Source: Pelagerythrobacter sp041912895 | Lineage (GTDB): Bacteria > Pseudomonadota > Alphaproteobacteria > Sphingomonadales > Sphingomonadaceae | Reading direction: 5' to 3' | DNA: 64,000 nucleotides | NCBI RefSeq assembly: GCF_041912895.1 | Contig: NZ_JAYSGI010000001.1 | Location: forward strand, 1,302,001 to 1,366,000 | Part shown: positions 34,512 to 41,862 of the stretch, in pieces | How the letters are laid out: each line of letters begins with the position of its first letter | Numbering within the stretch: position 1 is the stretch's first letter | Notes under the pieces: generated by a model | The model's input: only the letters and a program-made list of their open reading frames with translations | Database searches by the model: none | Told to the model about the DNA's origin: nothing | Made by a program: the position numbers and the translations under genes

Positions 34512-37500
34512 ACGAAGGTGCGCCCTTCTACGCGGAGCTGGCGGCGGCGACGAGCTTCTCGTTCCTGCGCGGGGCGAGCCAACCTTCGGACATGGTCGCG
34601 CGCGCGCTCGAACTCGGCCATGCGGGTATCGGCATCGCCGACCGCAACACGGTGGCGGGCGTGGTGCGCGCGCATGTCGCATTGCGCGAGGCGTGCGAGA
34701 AGGCGGAGGAGGAAGGGCTGGTACCGCCCGCCTTCCGCCTGCTGGTCGGCGCGCGGCTCGCCTTCGCCGACGATACGCCCGATATCATCGCCTATCCCGT
34801 ATCGCGGCATGGCTGGGGGCGGCTGACGCGGCTTCTCACCACCGGCAACCTGCGCGCGGCGAAGGGCGATTGCATTCTCCACGAGTGCGACCTGTTCGAT
34901 TTTCTCGAGGACCTGCAGCTGATCGTGCTGCCTCCGGCGAGCGATGCCCTGCTCGCCCGCCTCGCCTCGGCCGCGCCGGGCCGCGTCTGGCTGGGCGCGA
35001 CTATGCTGCGGCAGGGGCGCGATGCCCGCCGCCTCACCCATCTGCTCGATCAGGCGAAGCGCACCGGGGTGCCGCCGATCGCGCTCAACGATGCGCTCTA
35101 TGCCGCCCCCGAAGCAAGGCCATTGCACGACGTGATGACCGCGATCCGCGAGAAGACGACCGTGCAAGCCGCCGGGCGCAGGCTCGCCGCCAACGCCGAG
35201 CGGCACCTCAAGGCCCCGGCCGAAATGGCGCGCCTGTTCGTCGCCGCGCCGCAAGCGCTGGCAGCGATCGAGGACTTCATGGCCGGTATCGCCTTCGTCC
35301 TCGATCACTTGCGATACGAGTATCCGCACGAGCCGGTGCCGCACGGTTACACTCCGCAGCGCTGGCTCGCGGAACTGGTGTGGAGCAAGGCACGCACACG
35401 TTGGCCCACAGGTATTCCCGCCAAGCTGCAAAGGATGCTGCGCGAGGAACTGACGATAATCGCTCGTGCGAAGTACGCCCCTTATTTCCTCACCGTCCAC
35501 GACATCGTCGGCTACGCCCAAGCTAAAGGGATATTGTGTCAGGGGCGCGGGTCGGCCGCCAATTCGGCGATCTGCTTCGTGCTCGGGATCACCGCGGTGG
35601 ATCCGGCGAAGCACGACCTGCTGTTTTCCCGCTTCATCTCCACCGAACGCAAGGAGCCGCCCGACATCGACGTCGATTTCGAGCACGAGCGGCGCGAGGA
35701 GGTGATGCAGTACGTCTACAAGCGCTACGGTCGCCACCGCGCGGGAATCGCCGCCACGGTGATCCATTACCGCCCGCGCAGCGCGGTGCGCGAGGTGGGC
35801 AAGGCGCTGGGGCTGAGCGAGGATGTGACCACGCGGCTCGCGACCACCGTGTGGGGCAGCTACGCCTCCACTTACGAGCGCGAGCGGTGTGTCGAAAGCG
35901 GCCTCGACCCCGACAATCCGGCCATCGCGCGGGTCAACGCGTTCGTCATGCAAATCCTCCACTTCCCCCGCCACCTGTCGCAACACGTGGGCGGTTTCGT
36001 GCTGACGCAGGACCGGCTCGACGAGACGGTGCCGATCCACAATGCCGCGATGGATAAGCGCACCTTCATCGAGTGGGACAAGGACGATATCGACGCATTG
36101 GGCCTGATGAAGGTCGACGTGCTCGCGCTCGGCATGCTGACCTGCATCCGCAAGGCCTTCGCGCTGATCGAGACGCATATCGGCCGGCAATACCGGCTCG
36201 ACAGCGTGCCAGGCGAGGCGCCCGACGTGTTCGCCATGCTCCAGCGCGGCGACAGCGTGGGCGTGTTCCAAGTCGAGAGCCGAGCGCAGATGAACATGCT
36301 GCCGCGCCTGAAACCGAAGGAATTCTACGACCTCGTGGTCCAGGTCGCGATCGTGCGCCCCGGCCCGATCCAGGGGGACATGGTCCATCCCTACCTGCGC
36401 CGACGGCAGAAGCTGGAGAAAGTCGAATTTCCCTCTCCGGCCCCGCCGCACCCACCCGACGAACTGCGTACCCTGCTGGGCAAGACCTTCGGCGTGCCGC
36501 TGTTCCAGGAACAGGCGATGAAACTTGCCATCGTCGCGGCGGGGTTCACGCCATCCGAAGCCAACAAATTGCGCCGCGCGATGGCGACTTTTCGCAACCT
36601 CGGGAAGATGGACACGCTGGAGGAGAAGCTCGTCGGCGGAATGGTTTCGCGCGGTTACGAACGCGATTTCGCGCAGCGCTGCTTTCGCCAGATCGAGGGC
36701 TTCGGCAGCTACGGCTTTCCCGAAAGCCATGCGCTGGCCTTCGCCCGACTGGTCTGGGTCTCGTCCTACATCAAGTGCCGCTACCCGGCGGTGTTCGCCG
36801 CTGCGCTGCTCAACTCGCAACCGATGGGCTTCTATGCCCCCGCCCAGATCGTGCGTGACGCACGCGAGCACGGGGTCGAGGTACGCGAGATCGACGCGAA
36901 CCACAGCGATTGGGACAATGCTCTGGAGCCTGGGGAAAGTGGCGCTTGGGCGGTGCGGCTGGGTCTGCGCCAGATCGAGGGTTTTCGCGAAGACTGGGCG
37001 GACGAAATCGCAAAGCATCGCCCCTACGTCACCGTCGAGGATCTCGCGCGCAAGGCGGGCCTGCCGCAACGCGCGCTGCGGCTGCTGGCCGATGCCGACG
37101 CCATGCGCTCGATCGGGCTCGACCGGCGCGAGGCGCTGTGGGAAGCGCGGCGAATGCCGTCCGGCGAACTGCCGCTGTTCGCCGCCGCCCGTGCACGGGA
37201 CGACAGGGCGCGCGAACTCGGCACCGAACCGTCCGCCGCGCTCCCCGCAATGGCGTTGTCGGAGCAGGTCGCCGCCGATTACCAGACCACCCGCCTGTCG
37301 CTGAAAGCGCACCCGATGGCGTTCCTGCGCCCTGCGTTCGATGCCGAAGGCGTGTCGCCCTGCGCCGCGCTGCGCGATCGGCGCAACGGCGACAAGGCGA
37401 ACGTGGCGGGCGTCGTGCTGGTCCGTCAGCGACCGGGCAAGGGCAATGCGATCTTCGTCACGTTGGAAGACGAAGGCGGGATCGCCAACGTGGTCATCTG

Positions 37501-37753
37501 GGCACGGCTGTTCGAGCGCTTCCGGCGCGAAGTGATGGCCGCGCGGCTGATGCTGGTCGAAGGCGAAGTGCAGAAGAGCCCCGAGGGCGTGATCCACCTG
37601 ATGGCGAGCCGCATCCACGACCGCACCGCCGAACTCTCGCGGCTATCCGAGACGCACGATCCCGACCCGCTGCTGTCGCGCGCCGACGAATTCCTCCATC
37701 CCCAGCATCCGCGCAACGTGCGGCTCCTGCCCAAGTCGCGCGATTTCCATTGA
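34508..37753 (+). CDS. dnaE2: Error-prone DNA polymerase III alpha subunit DnaE2
   Basis: 1081 residues, the usual DnaE2 length and shorter than replicative DnaE1. Order: PHP domain (FYAELAAATSFSFLRGAS at the start), polymerase palm with GRGSAANSAICFVLGIT and PDIDVDFEHERREEVM (near 384-398, metal-binding Asp pair), fingers with SHALAFARLVWVSSYIK, and an OB fold near the C-terminus (VAGVVLVRQRPGKGNAIFVTLEDE). It performs mutagenic translesion synthesis with ImuA and ImuB after DNA damage. Coupled by 4-nt overlap to imuB and under the LexA box at 32336. Confidence 0.96.
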   Translation: MNEGAPFYAELAAATSFSFLRGASQPSDMVARALELGHAGIGIADRNTVAGVVRAHVALREACEKAEEEGLVPPAFRLLVGARLAFADDTPDIIAYPVSRHGWGRLTRLLTTGNLRAAKGDCILHECDLFDFLEDLQLIVLPPASDALLARLASAAPGRVWLGATMLRQGRDARRLTHLLDQAKRTGVPPIALNDALYAAPEARPLHDVMTAIREKTTVQAAGRRLAANAERHLKAPAEMARLFVAAPQALAAIEDFMAGIAFVLDHLRYEYPHEPVPHGYTPQRWLAELVWSKARTRWPTGIPAKLQRMLREELTIIARAKYAPYFLTVHDIVGYAQAKGILCQGRGSAANSAICFVLGITAVDPAKHDLLFSRFISTERKEPPDIDVDFEHERREEVMQYVYKRYGRHRAGIAATVIHYRPRSAVREVGKALGLSEDVTTRLATTVWGSYASTYERERCVESGLDPDNPAIARVNAFVMQILHFPRHLSQHVGGFVLTQDRLDETVPIHNAAMDKRTFIEWDKDDIDALGLMKVDVLALGMLTCIRKAFALIETHIGRQYRLDSVPGEAPDVFAMLQRGDSVGVFQVESRAQMNMLPRLKPKEFYDLVVQVAIVRPGPIQGDMVHPYLRRRQKLEKVEFPSPAPPHPPDELRTLLGKTFGVPLFQEQAMKLAIVAAGFTPSEANKLRRAMATFRNLGKMDTLEEKLVGGMVSRGYERDFAQRCFRQIEGFGSYGFPESHALAFARLVWVSSYIKCRYPAVFAAALLNSQPMGFYAPAQIVRDAREHGVEVREIDANHSDWDNALEPGESGAWAVRLGLRQIEGFREDWADEIAKHRPYVTVEDLARKAGLPQRALRLLADADAMRSIGLDRREALWEARRMPSGELPLFAAARARDDRARELGTEPSAALPAMALSEQVAADYQTTRLSLKAHPMAFLRPAFDAEGVSPCAALRDRRNGDKANVAGVVLVRQRPGKGNAIFVTLEDEGGIANVVIWARLFERFRREVMAARLMLVEGEVQKSPEGVIHLMASRIHDRTAELSRLSETHDPDPLLSRADEFLHPQHPRNVRLLPKSRDFH

Positions 37754-37796
37754 GCACCGGGTTAACCCGCTCCCCGCTTTCCGCGCATTGAGTGGG

Positions 37797-37816
37797 AGCC
37801 ATAGTCCGTTATGGCT
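37797..37816. promoter_or_regulatory. Operator-like inverted repeat
   Basis: AGCCATA (37797-37803), six-base spacer, TATGGCT (37810-37816) in the 188-nt gap between dnaE2 and the reductase gene. Another short palindrome, CGGGTTAACCCG, is at 37758-37769. No binding protein is obvious; neither is followed by a T-run. Confidence 0.35.
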
Positions 37817-37941
37817 ATATCCTTCCGGGTCGAAGCGCCGAAGCAATACCGATATGCCTCTCACCCGTTACCGAAAGGCCAATTGATGCGTGGAATGCAG
37901 CCATCGACAACCGTTCGCTTTCCCCGTCGCAAGAGGTGCTC

Positions 37942-38808
37942 GTGACCCGCGTCGCGATCATCGGACCGGGAGCGGTTGGCGGCACGATCGCGGCATGGCT
38001 GGCCAACGTCGGCCATGATGTACGGTTATGCGCACGCACGCCGTTCGAGCGGGTGCGCCTGACACATCCCGCCGGCGTCATCGATACCGCTCTGCCAGTC
38101 CATACCGATCCCGCAGATGCCTCATCGGTGGATGTCGTAATCTCCGCGACCAAGGCTTACGACAGCGAAGCAGCCGCGCAATGGCTGCCTCACCTGCTCG
38201 ACGATCACACGATCCTGGCGGTTTTCCAGAATGGTGTCGAACACCGCGAGCCCTTCTCCCATGCGCTGGAAGACACCCGTCTGGCGCCCGCTGTGGTCGA
38301 CATCCCTGCCGAGCGGGAGGCGCCCGGTGTGATCGCACAGAGACGCTTCGGGTCGATTACTCTGGCAGATGATGCGCCAGGTCGTTCGGTCGCCGGGCTG
38401 TTCGCCGATACGCCGATCGAAACAGTGTTGACCGATGATCTGTTGACGGTCGCGTGGCGCAAGCTGGCTTTGAATTGCGCGGGAATTGTGAACACGATCA
38501 CCTTGAAGCCCGCTGCCATCGCACACGATCCGGACGCGGCGCTGGCCATGCGCATGCTGATCGCGGAATGCGCTGCCGTAGGCAGAGCCGAAGGCGCCAA
38601 TCTCCCTTCCTCGCTGATTGAGGAGGTCATTGACCATTGCCGGGCGGCCGCACCCGATTCCATCAATTCCCTCCATGCCGATCGTCTTGCCGGCCGCTCG
38701 ATGGAGGTCGACGCGCGCAACGGCGTGATCGTCAGACTCGGCCGACTGCACGGCATTCCTACTCCGGCAAACGAACTGGCAATCGCGCTATTGAAGTCGA
38801 CAGTATAG
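37942..38808 (+). CDS. Ketopantoate-reductase-like oxidoreductase (ApbA/PanE family)
   Basis: 288 residues from the GTG at 37942, which has AAGAGG upstream. The Rossmann motif GPGAVGG starts near residue 7. Catalytic Lys of the family is in WRKLALNCAGIVNTIT and the C-terminal substrate region in SMEVDARNGVIVRLGRLHGIPTPANE. NADPH-dependent reduction of 2-dehydropantoate or another 2-ketoacid is expected; paralogues often have other substrates, so panE is not assigned. Its base composition looks slightly less GC-rich than the neighbours. It stands alone between the SOS cassette and the prophage border. Confidence 0.85.
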   Translation: MTRVAIIGPGAVGGTIAAWLANVGHDVRLCARTPFERVRLTHPAGVIDTALPVHTDPADASSVDVVISATKAYDSEAAAQWLPHLLDDHTILAVFQNGVEHREPFSHALEDTRLAPAVVDIPAEREAPGVIAQRRFGSITLADDAPGRSVAGLFADTPIETVLTDDLLTVAWRKLALNCAGIVNTITLKPAAIAHDPDAALAMRMLIAECAAVGRAEGANLPSSLIEEVIDHCRAAAPDSINSLHADRLAGRSMEVDARNGVIVRLGRLHGIPTPANELAIALLKSTV

Positions 38809-38957
38809 CCTGAACCGAGGCATCTTTCAGCTCGCAGACCACAGCTGAACCGCGAGCCCGCCGCCCGAAGAGCGCGAGTTGCCGCCCAACATCACCAGAA
38901 GCCTCGATCAACAATTGTGAGAAGAGCATCCTCTTCCGGCAATCACCGATCTAGCTG

Positions 38958-38997
38958 AAAATAAAAAGCCCCGCGATCCGATCAGGAGCGCGGGGGC
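38958..38997 (-). terminator. Minus-strand rho-independent terminator
   Basis: CCCCGCG (38969-38975) pairs with CGCGGGG (38989-38995). On the minus strand the hairpin is followed by TTTTTATTTT (complement of 38958-38967). No minus-strand protein gene lies upstream for 1.7 kb, so it may belong to an RNA gene, or to a tRNA gene lost or displaced by integration. Confidence 0.75.
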
Positions 38998-39011
38998 AAA
39001 TTTGCTAAAGA

Positions 39012-39032
39012 TGGTTGCGGGGGTTGGATTTG
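39012..39032 (-). other. tRNA-fMet 3'-end-like segment, candidate attachment site
   Basis: Read on the minus strand this ends CCCCCGCAACCA and is preceded by CAAATCCAA. From memory the alphaproteobacterial initiator tRNA ends CAAATCCTG followed by the same 12 bases, so 19 of 21 positions agree. The two differences break the T-stem and no matching 5' acceptor strand is found upstream on this strand, so this is not a working tRNA. A terminator follows at once. Such fragments are typical of att sites left by tRNA-targeting integrases. Confidence 0.35.
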
Positions 39033-39210
39033 GTCGTTGGCGAACAATGGCCGTAGCCGCCTGAGCTAACGCCGTCGCCCGGAGCGTGGCGCGCCGAATT
39101 CCGCATCACTTCTTAAGACGCCTCACCCGCAGAGCTTGACGCTTCGTGGGCCTAGCTGATTTCGCAGTTTTCCGTCAGTCTCTCTAATTCGAAGGGTAAT
39201 CGCGGGAAAC

Positions 39211-39445
39211 AGGTCACAAAAGTAACAAGCCAGTGATATCAGCCTCTTAGCCGGTCACATTTGGGGAATTCAGAGGTCATCAGATTACCCTAAGTAAAGG
39301 TAATATTTGCATCAAATAAAAGGTCATTAAATCAATGAGATGACCTTTGGACGGAGAATTTATTCCCTGAGATGACCTCAGCGGGGTCACATCAATATCA
39401 CCCGCAAATCAATGGCTTAGGGTGGCGGAACGAAGGCAGGTGACC
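39211..39445. repeat. Cluster of TGACC/GGTCA repeats
   Basis: Eight copies of GGTCA or its complement occur in 235 bp: AGGTCAC 39211, GGTCAC 39253, AGGTCAT 39274, AAAGGTCAT 39319, ATGACCTTT 39340, ATGACCT 39372, GGTCAC 39385 and TGACC 39441. The 39319 and 39340 copies form a perfect 9-bp inverted repeat with a 12-bp spacer. ATTACC-N9-GGTAAT (39284-39304) lies among them. Arm-type integrase sites, a repressor operator array or an origin would look like this. Confidence 0.55.
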
Positions 39446-39594
39446 AATATTACCCAAGCGCCGCGCATAGCCCCTACCGCAGCATCGGCGAGGATCAGCC
39501 AAACTCGCATAATCTCCGATCAAGAAGCCGAAGGCGTGGCGTGGGGGCGAGCGCGACGCTCGGGGTGGCGGGGGTGGCACTGCCCTCAGGCGGT

Positions 39595-39609
39595 GTTCCG
39601 CTTTCGTTC
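39595..39609. promoter_or_regulatory. LexA (SOS) box upstream of the SRAP operon
   Basis: GTTCCGCTTTCGTTC is a perfect GTTC-N7-GTTC site. It ends 36 nt before the ATG at 39646, a good distance for a LexA operator in a promoter. It predicts DNA-damage induction of the small zinc-ribbon-like gene and the SRAP gene behind it. Confidence 0.8.
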
Positions 39610-39645
39610 TTGCCCGACTCGGTCGCGCCGGGGCATTGAGGGGGG

Positions 39646-39873
39646 ATGGCCGACTACACGAGCCCGAAGCCGGTCGACCCGGTGTTCTATCAGCCGAACG
39701 CCTACCTGCGGATCCATTGCCGCTGCGGGCGGCGCGCGACGTATCCGGTGCGCGACTTCGCCCGGTTCCACCGCCTGCCCGCCACTCTCCAGTTCTACGA
39801 GCTGATCAAACGACTGCGATGCGAGATATGCCGCCAGCGCCCTATCTCGGCCGACGTCAGCCGTTTCCCATAG
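39646..39873 (+). CDS. Small zinc-ribbon-like protein of unknown function
   Basis: 75 residues. AGGGGGG directly abuts the ATG at 39646. Cysteine pairs IHCRCGRRA and RCEICRQRP, about 35 residues apart, suggest a zinc-binding ribbon. Between them is a basic, amphipathic stretch (VRDFARFHRLPATLQFYELIKRLR in part). No family is recognised. It is the first gene behind a perfect LexA box, 33 nt before the SRAP gene, so a DNA-damage-related role is possible. It may be a host or prophage gene. Confidence 0.7.
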   Translation: MADYTSPKPVDPVFYQPNAYLRIHCRCGRRATYPVRDFARFHRLPATLQFYELIKRLRCEICRQRPISADVSRFP

Positions 39874-39906
39874 CCCCGGCACCATGCGTGAGGTACGATA
39901 GCGGCC

Positions 39907-40506
39907 ATGTGCAATCTCTACGGCATGAGGGCTTCGCGCGACGAGGTCGCGGCCCACTTCCGCGCCAACGACGAATGGCCCCGCGAGGTGACGCTCGAAA
40001 AAGACTACGTCGCGCCCGGCAAGCCCGGATGGATCGTGCGCGAGGAAGCCGGCGCGCGGGTTCTCGATACGATGCTCTGGGGGTTTCCCTTCCAGGGCAA
40101 GCCGGTCACCAACGTGCGCAACTACGGCAGCCCGTTCTGGCGCTCCGCGCTGCAGGAACCGTCGCGCCGCTGCCTCGTGCCGGTCACCCGCTTTCAGGAG
40201 TGGTCGGCCGCACCGGATCCCGCGACCGGCAAGAAACGTCCGTACTGGTTCAACCTGCGCGCGCAGCCGATCTTCGCTTTCGCCGGGATCTGGCGCCCGG
40301 CCGAGCCTTCACCGTTCTTCTCGTTCCTCACCACCGGTTACGAGGGCGACCCGGCGGCGCACGCTGTCGGCGCAATCCACCCGAAAGCGATTCCAGTGAT
40401 TCTGCACGAAGAAGACCATGATCGCTGGCTCCACGCCGAAATCGACGATGCGCTCGAGCTCGCAGCCGCCTTCCCCTCGCAACTGATCGAGGTCGCCGCA
40501 GGATGA
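39907..40506 (+). CDS. SOS response-associated peptidase (SRAP, YedK/HMCES family)
   Basis: 199 residues. SRAP proteins crosslink to abasic sites in single-stranded DNA through Cys2 and protect them. The catalytic set is visible: Cys2 (MCNLYGMR), Asn72 in NVRN, Glu98 in RFQEW and His158 in AIHPKAIPVIL. It is shorter than most (about 220) and has lost part of the usual internal loop. GAGG lies upstream of the ATG. It follows the LexA-controlled small gene and its stop overlaps the next start (ATGA). SRAP genes are often found in phages and next to SOS polymerase genes; imuA-imuB-dnaE2 is 2 kb to the left. Confidence 0.92.
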   Translation: MCNLYGMRASRDEVAAHFRANDEWPREVTLEKDYVAPGKPGWIVREEAGARVLDTMLWGFPFQGKPVTNVRNYGSPFWRSALQEPSRRCLVPVTRFQEWSAAPDPATGKKRPYWFNLRAQPIFAFAGIWRPAEPSPFFSFLTTGYEGDPAAHAVGAIHPKAIPVILHEEDHDRWLHAEIDDALELAAAFPSQLIEVAAG

Positions 40507-40691
40507 AGGGCTATCTCTACGTCGCCGACGTTACCGGCACCGAGATCGAGGGATCGCGCCGCGACCTCGCCCACTGCCAGACACCGGAGGCGTTTCAGAA
40601 GATCTGGACTGAGCTGGCCGCCAAGGCGGGCGAGGATTGTGTCGTGCTAGACAGCGAAATCGATCGGAGCCAGCGTGGCAACGAAGTGTGA
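40503..40691 (+). CDS. Hypothetical protein, 62 residues
   Basis: Translationally coupled to the SRAP gene by a 4-nt overlap. Begins MKGYLYVADVTGTEIEGSRR; one predicted amphipathic helix (PEAFQKIWTELAAKAG) lies in the middle. Acidic/basic mixture, no cysteine pair, no membrane segment. No family recognised. Its position in a LexA-controlled group suggests a link to DNA damage or to prophage maintenance, but nothing in the sequence shows a function. Confidence 0.6.
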   Translation: MKGYLYVADVTGTEIEGSRRDLAHCQTPEAFQKIWTELAAKAGEDCVVLDSEIDRSQRGNEV

Positions 40692-40758
40692 ATTCGCCTT
40701 CCTGCTCGCACTTTGGCTGATCGGCGCGCTGATCGCCATCAACGCCCTGATCGCCTGA
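40675..40758 (+). CDS. Possible 27-residue single-membrane-span peptide
   Basis: GTG at 40675 with CGGAG about 8 nt upstream. The peptide VATKCEFAFLLALWLIGALI plus seven residues is almost all hydrophobic after a short charged start, one membrane helix. It overlaps the end of the preceding gene and stops just before the convergent portal gene. It could be a small membrane toxin or regulator, or chance. Confidence 0.35.
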   Translation: MATKCEFAFLLALWLIGALIAINALIA

Positions 40759-40765
40759 TCCGCCC

Positions 40766-41827
40766 CTACCGCAGCGACCCCGCCGGGATCCGCTCGCCCT
40801 CTTCGGTAATCCGGTCCCCGTTGGCGCAGTTGTAGTCGCGGAAGCTCAGCAGGCGCACGCCGAACCAGTCGTTCATCCGCCGCATGCGTTTCACGATCGG
40901 CACGATCTCGGTTTCGTAGAAAACGTCCCGCGCCTCGTCGACCTTGCCGAAGCCGGCATTGTTCAGCGGGATGATGCCGATCAGCTGGGGCGGCACCCGG
41001 TGCGCGGCGAGCAGATCGTCGCGGCTGATGTTCTTCACGCTGGAAAATTCGTCCTTCGCCGCGACGTCGGCGATCGGTATCAGCTGGATGCCGTCTTTCT
41101 TGCCCTTCGGGATATGCAGGAACATGTTCTTGAAGTTCCCGACGCCCTTGGCCTGCTTGAGCGCGCCTTCCATCTTCGCGGCGGTCTCGTTGTCGGCCAG
41201 CGGCTCGCTCAGGTAGAGGATGAACCCCGCGTGCGCCCCGTTCAGGTAGTACCGGCGGCGGAACAGCGTCGCATTTTCGTTCAGCAAGCCGCTCTGCAGC
41301 GCCGAGAGCCATTCGGGCAGGCCGTAGAGCTCCTGCGCGACGTCGGGCTGCTGCAGGTGGAAGATGCGGCCGAGCGGATATTCGTGCGCCGTCCCGATCG
41401 GCCCGTTCACGAACCAGTAGACATCGTCGTCGACGCCGCGGCGGGTGTGCCGCGCCGGCGAATGCCCCGCCCGGGCGATGCGCTGGGCGTTGTTCGGCAC
41501 GAATTCGAGATAGGCGTTGCCCATCTGCAGGAAGTCGAGCGCGAACCGCTCGAAATCGTCGGCCGACAGCCAGCGCGAGGGCTGCTGGTGAGCGACGAGC
41601 AGATTGACCTTCAGCGCCACCGCACTGCGATGATGCGGGCTCATGTTGAACGATCGCGCCAGGCTGTCCATCGGCAGCGGCGGTTCGTACCACCGCCCGT
41701 TGTGCCACACCTCGTAATACTGGCTCAGCTCGCGCCGATCGAGCACGCCCTCGGGCTCCCCGAACGTAAAGGCCATCGGCGCGGCGGCGGGCGCGCTTTC
41801 CTGCTCGACCAGCTGCTGTTCGTCCAT
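40766..41827 (-). CDS. Q: Phage portal protein (P2 gpQ-like)
   Basis: 353 residues from the ATG at 41827, which has GGGGA 6 nt upstream. An ATG at 41863 overlaps the terminase stop as TGATG and would add 12 residues by coupled translation. Typical PBSX/P2 portal text: YYEVWHNGRWYEPPLPMDSLARSFNMSPHHRSA, FGKVDEARDVFYETEIVPIVKRM-type C-terminal block (short pieces: GKVDEARDVFYETEI). It forms the dodecameric ring for DNA entry at the capsid vertex. Leftward operon with terminase, as in P2. Confidence 0.93.
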   Translation of the reverse strand: MDEQQLVEQESAPAAAPMAFTFGEPEGVLDRRELSQYYEVWHNGRWYEPPLPMDSLARSFNMSPHHRSAVALKVNLLVAHQQPSRWLSADDFERFALDFLQMGNAYLEFVPNNAQRIARAGHSPARHTRRGVDDDVYWFVNGPIGTAHEYPLGRIFHLQQPDVAQELYGLPEWLSALQSGLLNENATLFRRRYYLNGAHAGFILYLSEPLADNETAAKMEGALKQAKGVGNFKNMFLHIPKGKKDGIQLIPIADVAAKDEFSSVKNISRDDLLAAHRVPPQLIGIIPLNNAGFGKVDEARDVFYETEIVPIVKRMRRMNDWFGVRLLSFRDYNCANGDRITEEGERIPAGSLR

Positions 41828-41862
41828 CGTCGTTCCCCGTTTCATCGCGCCGCTTCTGCGCA

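Larger units (their letters stand above)
38809..39645. other. 837-bp gene-free border region
   Basis: AT-richer than its surroundings from about 39180 to 39420. It holds a minus-strand terminator, a tRNA-3'-end-like segment, a cluster of TGACC/GGTCA repeats and a LexA box, listed separately. I find no convincing protein gene or complete tRNA. The 38809-38955 part shows nothing I can name. The whole stretch looks like the junction between chromosome and prophage. Confidence 0.6.

Noticed and set aside
39012..39100. Possible complete tRNA on the minus strand
   Set aside because: Only the 3' 21 nt resemble a tRNA; the T-stem does not pair and no 5' acceptor strand complements CCCCGCA.
39012..39110. 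Possible two-piece tmRNA gene, suggested by GGATT and GCCGTAGCCGCCTGA on the plus strand
   Set aside because: No open tag frame starting AND and ending in Ala-Ala fits with the required flanking helices; too little support.
39422..39640. Short open frame just before the small zinc-ribbon-like gene
   Set aside because: It overlaps the LexA box and promoter region and has no ribosome site or recognisable sequence.
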